A DNA stretch of 64,000 bases, from assembly GCF_014901205.1 (NCBI RefSeq), contig NZ_JACNMU010000007.1, forward strand, positions 62,001-126,000, given 5' to 3'. The DNA is from Meridianimarinicoccus sp. MJW13 (lineage in GTDB: Bacteria; Pseudomonadota; Alphaproteobacteria; Rhodobacterales; Rhodobacteraceae). Position numbers and translations under genes: made by a program. The notes beneath the pieces were generated by a model that ran no database searches, was not told where the DNA came from, and saw only the letters and a list, made by a program, of their open reading frames with translations. Shown here piece after piece: positions 50,480 through 59,510 of the stretch; position 1 is the stretch's first letter; the number at the start of each line of letters is the position of its first letter.

Positions 50480-52138
50480 ATGGCGGACGCAGCCATTCAC
50501 GGCCATGACCATGAAGACCAGCGCGGCTGGTTCACTCGTTGGTTCATGTCTACCAACCACAAGGATATCGGGATCCTCTACCTGTTCGTGTCAGGTGTTG
50601 TCGGTCTGATCTCGGTCCTTTTCACCGTGTTCATGCGGCTGGAGCTGATGAGCCCCGGTGTGCAGTTCATGTGCATGGAAGGCTTCATGGCCGACCCCTG
50701 CACCCCGAACGGACATATCTGGAACGTGATGATCACCTATCACGGCGTCCTGATGATGTTCTTCGTGGTGATTCCGGCCCTGTTCGGCGGTTTCGGCAAC
50801 TATTTCATGCCGTTGCAGATCGGCGCGCCGGACATGGCGTTTCCGCGTCTGAACAACCTGTCGTTCTGGCTCTATGTCACCGGCGTTTGCCTGGGCGTTG
50901 CCTCGATGCTGACACCGGGGGGCAACAGCCAGCTTGGTTCAGGGGTGGGCTGGGTGCTCTATCCACCGCTCTCGACGACCGAGGCCGGCATGTCGATGGA
51001 TCTGGCGATCTTCGCGGTCCACGTGTCGGGCGCCAGCTCGATCCTGGGCGCGATCAACATGATCACCACCTTCCTGAACATGCGCGCGCCGGGGATGACC
51101 CTGTTCAAGGTGCCGCTGTTCTCGTGGTCGATCTTCGTCACGGCTTGGCTGATCCTGCTGTCGCTGCCGGTTCTGGCAGGCGCCATCACCATGCTGCTGA
51201 CCGACCGCAATTTCGGGACGACCTTCTTCGACCCGGCCGGTGGCGGTGACCCGATCCTCTACCAGCACATCCTGTGGTTCTTCGGCCACCCGGAAGTCTA
51301 CATCATCATCCTGCCCGGCTTTGGCATCATCAGCCATGTCATCGCGACTTTCTCGCGCAAGCCGATCTTCGGCTACCTGCCGATGGTCTGGGCGATGGTG
51401 GCCATCGGGGTTCTGGGCTTCGTCGTCTGGGCGCACCACATGTACACCGTGGGCATGTCGCTGACGCAGCAGTCCTACTTCATGCTGGCCACGATGGTGA
51501 TCGCCGTGCCCACCGGGGTGAAGGTGTTCAGCTGGATCGCGACCATGTGGGGCGGTTCGGTGGAATTCAAGGTGCCCATGCTCTGGGCCTTCGGCTTCCT
51601 GTTCCTGTTCACCGTGGGTGGTGTGACCGGCATCGTGCTCAGCCAGGCGGCTGTGGACCGGGCCTATCATGACACCTACTATGTGGTGGCACACTTCCAC
51701 TATGTGATGTCGCTGGGGGCGGTCTTCGCGATCTTCGCCGGGATCTACTTCTACATCGGCAAGATGTCGGGACGGCAGTATCCCGAGGGACTGGGCCGCA
51801 TCCACTTCTGGATGATGTTCATCGGTTCCAACCTGACCTTCTTCCCGCAGCACTTCCTGGGCCGTCAGGGTATGCCGCGCCGCTACATCGACTATCCCGA
51901 AGCCTTTGCCTTCTGGAACACGGTCTCCTCGATCGGCGCGTTCATCTCCTTCGCCTCGTTCGTTCTGTTCATCTACATCGTCTGGTACACGCTGACGCGC
52001 GGCCAGAAGGTGACCGAGAACAACTACTGGAACGAATACGCGGACACGCTGGAATGGACCCTGCCCTCGCCGCCGCCGGAGCACACGTTCGAGACGCTCC
52101 CCAAGCAGAGCGACTGGGACAAGGGCCACGCGCACTGA
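50480..52138 (+). CDS. ctaD: Cytochrome c oxidase subunit I (aa3 type)
   Basis: A 552-residue heme-copper oxidase core with 12 transmembrane helices; CGGGAGG precedes the ATG. Heme and copper ligands are in [12 protein letters not shown] (heme a His), [10 protein letters not shown] (CuB His and cross-linked Tyr), WAHHMYTVG (two CuB His) and [12 protein letters not shown] (heme a3 and a His). It reduces oxygen to water and pumps protons. Other cta genes are not adjacent, which is normal for Paracoccus and Rhodobacter relatives. The DUF2244 frame starts at the base following the stop. Confidence 0.97.
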   Translation: MADAAIHGHDHEDQRGWFTRWFMSTNHKDIGILYLFVSGVVGLISVLFTVFMRLELMSPGVQFMCMEGFMADPCTPNGHIWNVMITYHGVLMMFFVVIPALFGGFGNYFMPLQIGAPDMAFPRLNNLSFWLYVTGVCLGVASMLTPGGNSQLGSGVGWVLYPPLSTTEAGMSMDLAIFAVHVSGASSILGAINMITTFLNMRAPGMTLFKVPLFSWSIFVTAWLILLSLPVLAGAITMLLTDRNFGTTFFDPAGGGDPILYQHILWFFGHPEVYIIILPGFGIISHVIATFSRKPIFGYLPMVWAMVAIGVLGFVVWAHHMYTVGMSLTQQSYFMLATMVIAVPTGVKVFSWIATMWGGSVEFKVPMLWAFGFLFLFTVGGVTGIVLSQAAVDRAYHDTYYVVAHFHYVMSLGAVFAIFAGIYFYIGKMSGRQYPEGLGRIHFWMMFIGSNLTFFPQHFLGRQGMPRRYIDYPEAFAFWNTVSSIGAFISFASFVLFIYIVWYTLTRGQKVTENNYWNEYADTLEWTLPSPPPEHTFETLPKQSDWDKGHAH

Positions 52139-52705
52139 ATGCCCATCGAATGGGTCAATGAGACGAAGGAGGCCCCGGAGATTTCCGGGGCCTCTTTTCA
52201 TGACCGGGGGCAGACGCCGCTGGCGGTGCTGCACCTGTGGCCGCACCGATCCCTGCCCAAGAAGGGATTCGTGCTGTTCATCGCCATCACCTTCGGACTG
52301 GTGCTGCTGCCGCTTCTGGCGGTGATCGGTACGCCGGTGCTGTGGGGGCTGTTGCCCTTCGTGATGTTGGCACTGGGGCTGATGTGGGCGTTGCTGCAGA
52401 AGAACTATCGCGATGGCGAGATCCTGGAAGAGTTGACCCTGTGGTCCGATCTCGTGACCCTTACCCGCCGCGCCCGCCGGGCGTCGGATCAATCCTGGCA
52501 GGCGAATCCCTATTGGGTGTCGGTGCATCTGCACGACAAGACCGGACCGGTAGAGAAATACCTGACCCTGAAAGGGGCCGGGCGCGAGGTTGAACTGGGC
52601 GCGTTCCTGTCCAGCGACGAACGCGCGGATCTTTACCTGATTCTCGCCGACCTTCTGCCCCGCATTGCGGCCAGCGCTGCGCCGGGTCATCGGCCGCGCA
52701 CATAG
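52139..52705 (+). CDS. DUF2244 family membrane protein
   Basis: A 188-residue protein of a family commonly linked to cytochrome oxidase genes. Two hydrophobic helices lie near 43-65 and 66-85, with LWPHRSLPKKGFVLFIAIT before them and NYRDGEILEELTLWSDLVTLTR after, as in DUF2244. The start at 52139 directly follows the ctaD stop and gives the usual MPxEW opening. However, a terminator-shaped hairpin covers codons 10-20 (52166-52198). A GTG at 52226 would give a shorter protein beginning just before LHLWPH. Function unknown; a role in oxidase assembly or stability is a guess. Confidence 0.8.
   Translation: MPIEWVNETKEAPEISGASFHDRGQTPLAVLHLWPHRSLPKKGFVLFIAITFGLVLLPLLAVIGTPVLWGLLPFVMLALGLMWALLQKNYRDGEILEELTLWSDLVTLTRRARRASDQSWQANPYWVSVHLHDKTGPVEKYLTLKGAGREVELGAFLSSDERADLYLILADLLPRIAASAAPGHRPRT
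52166..52198 (+). terminator. Intrinsic-terminator-like hairpin inside the DUF2244 frame
   Basis: GAGGCCCCGGA (52169-52179), loop GATT, TCCGGGGCCTC (52184-52194), then TTTT (52195-52198); AAG before the stem pairs partly with the T-run. A perfect 11-bp GC-rich stem with a U-tract, 28 bases past the ctaD stop. Confidence 0.8.
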
Positions 52706-52707
52706 AA

Positions 52708-52729
52708 AAAGGGCCCCGAAAGGCCCTTT
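52708..52729 (-). terminator. Terminator between convergent DUF2244 and GatB/YqeY genes
   Basis: AAAGGGCC (52708-52715), loop CCGAAA, GGCCCTTT (52722-52729). On the minus strand the stem is followed by five T, so it best terminates the GatB/YqeY gene; it may also stop DUF2244 transcripts. Confidence 0.75.
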
Positions 52730-52758
52730 CCCATCAGATCGTCACGGTGCCAAGGGTG

Positions 52759-53226
52759 CTACGAGGCCAGACGCTCGCGCACTTCCGGCCCGACGGTGGC
52801 AAAATCCAGCCGCCCGGCGTGGCGCTGTTTCAGCAGGCTCATCACCTTGCCCATGTCGCGCAACGAACCCGCGCCGCTGTCGGCGATGGCTTCCTGGATG
52901 GCCTGCTCCTTTTCCGCGTCGCTCAGCGGCTTGGGCAGGAATTCCGAAATGATTTCGGCTTCCTCGCGCTCCTGCTCGGCCAGTTCAAGACGACCGCCCT
53001 CTTCATAGGCGCGTTCGCTTTCGCGGCGCTGTTTGACCATCTTGGTCAGAATGCCAAGCACTTCGTCATTACCCAGGGCAGCGTCATCGCCCTCTTCGCA
53101 ATTGCGCTTGGCGATCTCCAGATCCTTGATGGCGGCATTGATCAGGCGCAGGGTGGACAACCGGCGGGTGTCCTTGTCCTTCATCGCCTGTTTGAGTTGG
53201 CTCGAAACCTTGGTTTTAAGGTCCAT
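52759..53226 (-). CDS. GatB/YqeY-domain protein
   Basis: A 155-residue helical protein. It matches the YqeY family: LKTKVSSQLKQAMKDKDTRRLSTLRLINAAIKDLE, EVLGILTKMVKQRRES and the C-terminal MGKVMSLLKQRHAGRLDF. The same domain forms the tRNA-binding tail of GatB amidotransferase. Free-standing copies are suspected of helping tRNA-dependent amidation but are uncharacterised. The start at 53226 matches the family; the frame allows nine more residues. Confidence 0.9.
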   Translation of the reverse strand: MDLKTKVSSQLKQAMKDKDTRRLSTLRLINAAIKDLEIAKRNCEEGDDAALGNDEVLGILTKMVKQRRESERAYEEGGRLELAEQEREEAEIISEFLPKPLSDAEKEQAIQEAIADSGAGSLRDMGKVMSLLKQRHAGRLDFATVGPEVRERLAS

Positions 53227-53284
53227 CGGTGCTTCATCCCCATAAAACTCCAACCCGCGTTGTAGGTCGGTGACAGGAATGTGA

Positions 53285-53330
53285 CAAGGGTTCGATGACT
53301 CGCGCGGGTGGTCGTGTTCACGAACCCTTG
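53285..53330. promoter_or_regulatory. 10-bp inverted repeat overlapping the predicted carA -35 box
   Basis: CAAGGGTTCG (53285-53294) and CGAACCCTTG (53321-53330) are perfect inverted arms 26 bases apart. The right arm overlaps TTGACC (53328-53333). The layout fits an operator looping over the promoter, or a long-looped hairpin. Confidence 0.5.
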
Positions 53331-53356
53331 ACCCGCCCTGCGCCCCCCCTTAGGGA
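53328..53356 (+). promoter_or_regulatory. Predicted carA promoter
   Basis: TTGACC (53328-53333), a 17-base spacer and TAGGGA (53351-53356), giving a leader of about 33 bases before the carA ATG at 53396. Confidence 0.5.
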
Positions 53357-53395
53357 TCGTACGATTTTTCCCTTTGCTTCCCACGGAGATGCGCC

Positions 53396-54538
53396 ATGTC
53401 CGCAACGCCCGCGCCTACCGCCTGCCTCGCCCTGGCTGATGGCACCCTGTTCTACGGAATCGGGTTCGGAGCAACCGGGCGAACCACCGCCGAACTGTGC
53501 TTCAACACGGCAATGACCGGCTATCAGGAAATCATGACCGACCCCTCCTACGCGGGCCAGATCGTGACCTTCACCTTCCCGCATATCGGCAACGTCGGCA
53601 CCAACGCCGAGGATGACGAAACCGCCCAACCGGTGGCCGAGGGCATGGTGGTGAAATGGGATCCGACACTGGCCTCGAACTGGCGCACCCAGCAGGAGCT
53701 GGGACCGTGGCTGGCCAAGCAGGGCCGGATCGGCATGGGCGGGGTCGACACCCGCCGCCTGACCCGCGCCATCCGCCAGCAGGGCGCGCCCCATGTGGCG
53801 CTGGAACACAATCCCGACGGAAATTTCGACATCGAGGCACTGGTGGCTGCCGCGCGCGGTTTCGACGGGCTGGTGGGCAAGGATCTGGCCAAGGATGTGA
53901 CCTGCGCCCAGTCTTACAATTGGGATGAGACCCGCTGGGCCTGGCCCGATGGCTATGGCAAGCGCGAGGGAGAAGCCCCCAAGGTCGTGGCCATCGACTA
54001 TGGTGCCAAGCGCAACATCCTGCGCTGTCTGGCCTCTGCGGGCTGCGATGTGACCGTGCTGCCCGCCACCGCCACCGCCGAGGAGGTTCTGGCCCACGAC
54101 CCGCAAGGCGTGTTCCTGTCGAACGGCCCCGGCGATCCGGCCGCCACCGGCACCTATGCCGTGCCGATGATCCGCGAGATCCTGGACACCACCGATCTGC
54201 CGGTCTTTGGCATTTGCCTTGGCCACCAGATGCTGGCGCTGGCCCTGGGGGCGCAGACGGTCAAGATGAACCACGGCCATCACGGCGCCAACCACCCGGT
54301 CAAGGATCTGGACACCGGCAAGGTCGAGATTACCTCGATGAACCATGGGTTCACCGTCGACAGCCAAACTCTGCCCGAAGGCGTGATCGAGACTCATGTC
54401 TCGCTGTTCGATGGCTCAAACTGCGGCATCCGCATGGCCGATCGCCCGGTATTCTCGGTGCAGCATCACCCCGAAGCCAGCCCCGGCCCGCAGGACAGTT
54501 TCTACCTGTTTGAGCGGTTTCGCGCCGCTATGGCCTGA
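53396..54538 (+). CDS. carA: Carbamoyl-phosphate synthase small (glutaminase) subunit
   Basis: A 380-residue subunit that hydrolyses glutamine and passes ammonia to CarB, feeding arginine and pyrimidine synthesis. The N-terminal domain has FNTAMTGYQEIMTDPSYAGQ and GGVDTRRLTRAIRQQGA. The class I amidotransferase domain carries the catalytic Cys in VFGICLGHQMLALALG, with FLSNGPGDP and the His-Glu pair in SVQHHPEASPGPQDS. GGAGATGCGCC precedes the ATG. carB is not adjacent, which is common in this group. Confidence 0.96.
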   Translation: MSATPAPTACLALADGTLFYGIGFGATGRTTAELCFNTAMTGYQEIMTDPSYAGQIVTFTFPHIGNVGTNAEDDETAQPVAEGMVVKWDPTLASNWRTQQELGPWLAKQGRIGMGGVDTRRLTRAIRQQGAPHVALEHNPDGNFDIEALVAAARGFDGLVGKDLAKDVTCAQSYNWDETRWAWPDGYGKREGEAPKVVAIDYGAKRNILRCLASAGCDVTVLPATATAEEVLAHDPQGVFLSNGPGDPAATGTYAVPMIREILDTTDLPVFGICLGHQMLALALGAQTVKMNHGHHGANHPVKDLDTGKVEITSMNHGFTVDSQTLPEGVIETHVSLFDGSNCGIRMADRPVFSVQHHPEASPGPQDSFYLFERFRAAMA

Positions 54539-54622
54539 GCGCACGGGTGAGTCGCTTTTGAATTAAGGGCGATTTAACCAAGCTGGCGACACCCTTGGCG
54601 GGTCCTACACAAGGAACCCGCC

Positions 54623-56533
54623 ATGGAAGGCCAGCTTCTTTCTGTTGTCGCAGGCACGGGCACCCGCCCGTCCACAACGGCTGTGTCGCCCCCCCGCACA
54701 CGTTTGGGGGAAATCCTGTGTGCGAAACACCTGATCACCAAACCGCAACTGGCCAGCCTGTTGCTGCGTCAGCGCACCATGGCCGCGCATCTGGGCGCGC
54801 TGCTTCAGGTGGAAAACGGACTGGCGGAACACGATTTGCTTGCGGCGCTGGAAGACCAATGGGGCGCACGCCGCATCGATCTGGAAGCCCATGCCCCCGA
54901 TCCCACGCTGATCCAGGCGATGGGGCTGGAGGCCTGCCTGCAGCATCGCATGGTGCCCTGGCGCCGCATTGGCGCGGCGACGGTCATCGCCGCCGTCTAT
55001 CCCGAACGGTTCGAGGCCGAGCGCCCGGCGCTGGAGGCCCTGTTCGGCCCGGTCATGCTGGCGCTGACTTCGGAAACCGGATTGCGGCGCAGTCTCAACC
55101 GCTGCCTGCCACTGGAAATCCGCCATCGCAACGAAGCCCGGCTGACCGCGTTGCACAGCTGCCGCGCCTGGACCTGCCGTCCGTTCCGCCTCGCCGCCAT
55201 CGGCCTTTCCCTTGGCGTTGTCGCGGGATTTGTCGCCGCGCCGGTTCTGGCCTTCTGGCTGCTGACCTGTCTGGCCCTGCTGGCGTTGATCTCGTTGACC
55301 GCGCTCAAGACCATGGCGGGGGTTGCAGCGTTTCGCAGACCAGCCGCACACGAGGGCGCCAAGATCATCCGCCTGCACCCGCCAACGCGGTTGAAGCGGC
55401 CGGTGGTGTCGCTTCTGGTGCCGCTCTACCGCGAGGATCGCATTGCCGAGCGTTTGCTGCGCCGCCTGCAACGGATCAAGTATCCCGCCGCCCTTCTGGA
55501 CATCTGCCTGATCGTGGAATCCGACGATACCGTCACCCGCGATTGCCTGAAACGCACGGTTCTGCCGGTGCACATCCGGGTGCTGACCGTGCCCGAAGGG
55601 ATGGTGAAGACCAAGCCTCGGGCCATGAACCACGCGCTGGATCACTGCCGGGGCAGCATTGTCGGGGTCTATGATGCCGAGGACGCACCCGACCCGGACC
55701 AGATTGCCCATGTGGTCACCCGTTTCAACGAGGCCCCGCCCGACATCGCCTGCCTGCAGGGTCGGCTGTCGTTCTACAATGCCCGACAGAACTGGTTGTC
55801 GCGCTGTTTCACCATCGACTACGCGGTGTGGTTCACCATGGTGCTGCCTGGCATTTCACGCATGGGCCTGCCGATCCCCCTGGGCGGCACCACCCTGTTC
55901 TTCCGCCGCGAGGTGCTGGAAAAAATCGGCGCCTGGGATGCGTTCAACGTCACCGAGGACGCGGATCTGGGCATTCGACTGTATCGTCACGGCTATCGGA
56001 CCGAATTGATCGTCAGCACCACCATGGAAGAGGCCAACTGCCGCATCTGGCCGTGGATCCGCCAGCGTTCGCGCTGGATGAAGGGCTATGCCATGACCTA
56101 TGCCACGCATATGCGCCGGCCACGGCAACTTTGGCGCGACCTTGGCCCGCGCGGCTTCTTCGCGGTTCAGGTGATCCTGCTCAGCGCGCTGGTGCAGGCC
56201 CTGCTGGCCCCCGCGCTGTGGAGTTGGTGGCTGATCGCCCTGGGTCTGCCGCATCCTTTGCAGGACCTGCTGTCGACCGGGGCGCTGATCGCCATCACCG
56301 CCGTGCTGATCTTGTGCGAGGGGATAAATCTGGCGCTGGCCGTCCTTGCGCTGCGTCGCAGCCATCACCGCGCCCTGACGCCGTGGATACTGGCGCTGAA
56401 CCCCTATTTCATGCTGCAATCTCTGGCCGCTCTGAAGGCGCTGGTCGAGATGGCCTACCGGCCGTTCTTCTGGGACAAGACCGAACATGGGCTGGACGAG
56501 ACACCGGCCCCCGGCACCGGTCTGCCCGCCTGA
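54623..56533 (+). CDS. Membrane GT2 glycosyltransferase with N-terminal MshEN-like domain
   Basis: A 636-residue protein; AAGGAAC precedes the ATG. Residues 26-150 resemble the MshEN/T2SSE N-terminal domain (RLGEILCAKHLITKPQLASLLLRQ), a fold known to bind cyclic-di-GMP in MshE. Two helices follow near 188-232. The GT2 catalytic domain (about 258-490) has VESDD (298-302), DAED at 351-354, TEDAD at 444-448 and QRSRW near 481-485, all required for processive beta-glycosyl transfer. Four to five C-terminal helices complete a channel. It resembles XagB- or cellulose-synthase-like enzymes, so it probably exports a polysaccharide under cyclic-di-GMP control; the product is unknown. Confidence 0.87.
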   Translation: MEGQLLSVVAGTGTRPSTTAVSPPRTRLGEILCAKHLITKPQLASLLLRQRTMAAHLGALLQVENGLAEHDLLAALEDQWGARRIDLEAHAPDPTLIQAMGLEACLQHRMVPWRRIGAATVIAAVYPERFEAERPALEALFGPVMLALTSETGLRRSLNRCLPLEIRHRNEARLTALHSCRAWTCRPFRLAAIGLSLGVVAGFVAAPVLAFWLLTCLALLALISLTALKTMAGVAAFRRPAAHEGAKIIRLHPPTRLKRPVVSLLVPLYREDRIAERLLRRLQRIKYPAALLDICLIVESDDTVTRDCLKRTVLPVHIRVLTVPEGMVKTKPRAMNHALDHCRGSIVGVYDAEDAPDPDQIAHVVTRFNEAPPDIACLQGRLSFYNARQNWLSRCFTIDYAVWFTMVLPGISRMGLPIPLGGTTLFFRREVLEKIGAWDAFNVTEDADLGIRLYRHGYRTELIVSTTMEEANCRIWPWIRQRSRWMKGYAMTYATHMRRPRQLWRDLGPRGFFAVQVILLSALVQALLAPALWSWWLIALGLPHPLQDLLSTGALIAITAVLILCEGINLALAVLALRRSHHRALTPWILALNPYFMLQSLAALKALVEMAYRPFFWDKTEHGLDETPAPGTGLPA

Positions 56534-56540
56534 GGAGGGA

Positions 56541-57194
56541 TCAGGACACCGCGTCCATATTGGCCGAATCGTGCTTCAGCCGGGTCTCGAAGGCTTTCGA
56601 GATATGAACCTTCAGGGCCGCCTCGGCCCCGTCCCCGTCGCGCCCCGCGATCGCATCGACAATGGCGGCATGTTCGGCAAGCGCGGTCTCCCCGCGCCCC
56701 TCCACCGCCAGCGAGGTCGAGGCCAGAAGCGCCATGGTCCGATGCACGAGGTCCAGTTGCTGCACCAGGTAGCGGTTGTGCGAGGCCAGATGAATCTGCC
56801 GATGAAACCGCTTGTTGGCCCGTGACAGGGCGCTGGGATCGTCGATCAGCTCCAGATCGCTGGCCACCATGTCGCGCAATACCCGGATCTCCTCCAGCGT
56901 CGAATGCTGGGCGGCCAGGCGCGCGGCCAGCCCTTCCAGTTCGGCCCGCACCACATAGAGCTCGGCCAACTGGTTGTGATCCAATGAGGCCACGATCAGG
57001 CTGCGCCCGTCGCGCGCCAGCAGGGACTGGGTTTCCAGCCGCTGCAGGGCCTCCCGGATGGGGGTCCGCGACACGCCGAACCGCTCGGCCAGTTCGCTTT
57101 CGACCAGACGGTCGCCGGGCCGGAAGACGCCCACGTCGATCGCATCCAGGATCAACTCGTAGGCATCCTTGTTGGGGTGTTTGCTGACGGACAT
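56541..57194 (-). CDS. GntR-family regulator (FadR/FCD subfamily)
   Basis: A 217-residue regulator; GAGGAGG gives a strong ribosome site before the ATG at 57194, and the long upstream frame is a shadow of other genes. The winged helix is FRPGDRLVESELAERFGVSRTPIREALQRLE. The FCD domain includes ANKRFHRQIHLASHNRYLVQQL and EHAAIVDAIAGRDG with the usual metal ligands. It diverges from a HAD-phosphatase gene and converges on the glycosyltransferase gene; its target is not obvious from position. Confidence 0.9.
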   Translation of the reverse strand: MSVSKHPNKDAYELILDAIDVGVFRPGDRLVESELAERFGVSRTPIREALQRLETQSLLARDGRSLIVASLDHNQLAELYVVRAELEGLAARLAAQHSTLEEIRVLRDMVASDLELIDDPSALSRANKRFHRQIHLASHNRYLVQQLDLVHRTMALLASTSLAVEGRGETALAEHAAIVDAIAGRDGDGAEAALKVHISKAFETRLKHDSANMDAVS

Positions 57195-57248
57195 TGCGGT
57201 CCTCCTCGCGGCCCAAACTACCGTTTTCCCCGGCAAAAGGGCAAGCCG

Positions 57249-57938
57249 ATGCTTGCGGCCACGGCAGAACTGCGCCAAACCCGCATCATGCCCCGCGCCC
57301 TGAACACCCGCCGCGTCTGGATCTTCGATCTCGACAACACGCTTTACCCGCCGCAGGCCCGGCTGTTCGATCAGATCGAGGTGCGGATGACCGACTACGT
57401 GATGACCGCGCTGGACGTGCCCCGCGCCGAAGCCGACCGCCTGCGCAAGCACTACTGGGATCTGTATGGCACCACCCTTGCCGGGCTGATGGCCGAACAT
57501 GACCTCGACCCGGTGCCGTATCTTGTGGATGTGCATGACATCGACATGGCGCCGCTGTCGCCCGACCCTGACCTGCGCGCTGCCATCGCGGCGCTGCCGG
57601 GGCGCAAGCTGGTCTATACCAATGGCTCTGCCCCCTACGCCGAACGGGTTCTGGCGGCCCGTGGCCTGTCGGGCCTGTTCGAGTCCATCTACGGCATCGA
57701 ACACGCCGCCTATCATCCCAAGCCGGCCCGCGAAGCCTTTGAAACCGTCTTCGCCCGCGCCCGGATTGCGCCGGAGCAGGCAGTGATGTTCGAAGACGAT
57801 CCGCGAAACCTTGCCGTGCCGCACAGGCTGGGGCTTGGCACGGTGCATGTGGCGCCTGAACACGAGGCCACGGAGGCCGATCACATCCACTATCACACCG
57901 ACGATCTGACGGGCTTCCTGTTGCAGATCCGCGACTAG
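57249..57938 (+). CDS. HAD-family hydrolase, pyrimidine 5'-nucleotidase-like
   Basis: A 229-residue phosphatase. The HAD motifs are VWIFDLDNTLYPP (nucleophile Asp), LVYTNGSAPYAERVL (motif II), the Lys in YHPKPAREAFE, and MFEDDPRNLAVPHRLG (motif IV). The pattern DLDNTLYP is typical of the YjjG/SDT1-like pyrimidine 5'-nucleotidase subgroup. AAAAGGGC precedes the ATG at 57249; earlier starts in the frame overlap the GntR promoter. Acts on a nucleotide monophosphate in the cytoplasm. Confidence 0.9.
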   Translation: MLAATAELRQTRIMPRALNTRRVWIFDLDNTLYPPQARLFDQIEVRMTDYVMTALDVPRAEADRLRKHYWDLYGTTLAGLMAEHDLDPVPYLVDVHDIDMAPLSPDPDLRAAIAALPGRKLVYTNGSAPYAERVLAARGLSGLFESIYGIEHAAYHPKPAREAFETVFARARIAPEQAVMFEDDPRNLAVPHRLGLGTVHVAPEHEATEADHIHYHTDDLTGFLLQIRD

Positions 57939-58025
57939 GGTCGCTGTGACGGCGAACATGTTTGCACCTGCAGCATTTCTTGTGGCATCTGGCGGCATCA
58001 CGCCCCCTGCCACGAGGATCCTTCC

Positions 58026-58223
58026 ATGACCGCCACACCCGATCACCCGATCCACAGCCAACGCTGGACCGGAACCGAATTCGTTGCCCTGCTTGTCGCC
58101 GTTCTGGCCCTTGCCACCTGGGGCGGGTCCATCGCGCTGTTTGGTTTTGCCGGTCTGATCGTTCCGGCCCTGACCCTGGTCGGCGTCATGGCGCTGGTTC
58201 TGGTGCTGATCTCGCGCGGCTGA
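58026..58223 (+). CDS. Small membrane protein (65 residues)
   Basis: A short protein with a hydrophilic N-terminus (about 18 residues) and two predicted helices, FVALLVAVLALATWGGSIAL and GLIVPALTLVGVMALVLVLI. The coding-like composition and the position between two same-strand genes support it, but the ribosome site is weak (GAGGATCC, 7 bases upstream). I do not recognise a family. Possible role in the membrane alongside its neighbours is unknown. Confidence 0.5.
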   Translation: MTATPDHPIHSQRWTGTEFVALLVAVLALATWGGSIALFGFAGLIVPALTLVGVMALVLVLISRG

Positions 58224-58301
58224 GCCTGCGCGGCCAGACGCCGCTCTCGCCCCCGCCGCAGAAACCGTTATCTTGTGCAACGGAACCAGGCGGGGAACAC
58301 C

Positions 58302-59510
58302 ATGAGCAGCGCAATCCAGGACTTTGACATCGTGGTCGCCGGCGGCGGCATCGCCGGTCTTGCGGCGGCCACGGCCTTTGGCCACCTCGGCCTGCGCACC
58401 CTCTGCGTCGATCCCGCCGTCCCGGTGACCGAGCGCGACGTGCAAGGCGCCGATCTGCGCAGCACCGCATTCCTGCAACCGTCCCGCGATCTGTTTGATC
58501 GCATCGGTGTCTGGGACCGTCTGGCACCTCATGCCGCCGACCTGCAGATCATGCGCATCGTCGATGCCGGCGGGGTGACCACCGAACCGCGCCTGACCCG
58601 CGATTTCGACGCCGCCGACATCAGCAGCCGCCCCTTCGGCTGGAACCTGTCGAACTGGCTTCTGCGGCGCGAGTTCCTTGCGGCCGTGGCCGATCAGCCC
58701 ACCGTCACCCATCGCACCGGCGTCGGGGTCCGCGATGTGCTGCCCCGCAGCGCCGAGGCCATCGTGCAACTGTCCGACGGCAGCCGCGCCCGCGCCCGTC
58801 TGGTGGTGGCCGCCGATGGCCGCAACTCCACCGTACGCCAACAGGCCGGCATCGGCGTGCGCACCACCCGCTATGCGCAAAAGGCGCTGGCCTTCGCCGT
58901 CACCCATGACGCCCCGCACGACAACGTCTCGACCGAGATCCACCGCTCGGGCGGGCCCTTCACCCTGGTGCCGTTGCCCGATCACAAGGGTCTGCCCTGC
59001 TCTGCCGTGGTCTGGATGGAGCACGGACCCGAAGCCCACCGTTTGCTGGCGCTGGACGAGGACGCGTTTTCCGCCGCCGCCACCGCGCGTTCGGGCGGGC
59101 TTTACGGCCCACTGACGCTCACCAGCCAGCGCACGCTCTGGCCGATCATCAGCCAGATCGCCGACCGGTTCGACGCCCCGCGCATCGCGCTGATGGCCGA
59201 GGCCGCGCATGTGGTGCCGCCTATTGGTGCGCAGGGGCTGAACATGTCGCTGGCCGACCTTGCCACGCTGCTCGACCTGATCGACGCCGCCCCGCAGGAG
59301 CTGGGCTGCCCCGACAGCCTCGCCCGATACGCCCGCGCCCGCCGCCCCGAGGTGCTGGCCCGCATCACCGGCGTCGACCTGCTGAACCGCGCCTCGATGC
59401 TCAGCCCGCAACCCCTGCGCGACCTGCGCCGCAGCGGTCTGGCCGCGCTTTACGGTCTGGCCCCGGTCCGCAAACGCCTGATGCAACTGGGCCTCGGCGC
59501 CAAGGGATAG
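58302..59510 (+). CDS. UbiH/COQ6-family FAD-dependent hydroxylase
   Basis: A 402-residue flavoprotein monooxygenase. It has the Rossmann FAD motif VVAGGGIAGLAAATAFGHLG, the DG motif VVAADGRNSTVRQQAGI, and the second FAD motif around IALMAEAAHVVPPIGAQGLN with MSLADLATL. The family hydroxylates the ubiquinone ring at the membrane surface. In place of the usual GDAAH it has AEAAHVVPP, as in many Rhodobacterales copies. The start at 58302 follows GGGG; nine more residues are possible upstream. Confidence 0.9.
   Translation: MSSAIQDFDIVVAGGGIAGLAAATAFGHLGLRTLCVDPAVPVTERDVQGADLRSTAFLQPSRDLFDRIGVWDRLAPHAADLQIMRIVDAGGVTTEPRLTRDFDAADISSRPFGWNLSNWLLRREFLAAVADQPTVTHRTGVGVRDVLPRSAEAIVQLSDGSRARARLVVAADGRNSTVRQQAGIGVRTTRYAQKALAFAVTHDAPHDNVSTEIHRSGGPFTLVPLPDHKGLPCSAVVWMEHGPEAHRLLALDEDAFSAAATARSGGLYGPLTLTSQRTLWPIISQIADRFDAPRIALMAEAAHVVPPIGAQGLNMSLADLATLLDLIDAAPQELGCPDSLARYARARRPEVLARITGVDLLNRASMLSPQPLRDLRRSGLAALYGLAPVRKRLMQLGLGAKG

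Noticed and set aside
50939-52690. 583-codon minus-strand frame opposite ctaD and DUF2244
   Set aside because: Very rich in His, Arg and Asp, as expected for the complement of a membrane protein gene; no independent signal.
57195-59486. Upstream extension of the GntR frame to 981 residues
   Set aside because: It runs antisense through the HAD, small membrane protein and hydroxylase genes; the true start at 57194 has a strong ribosome site.
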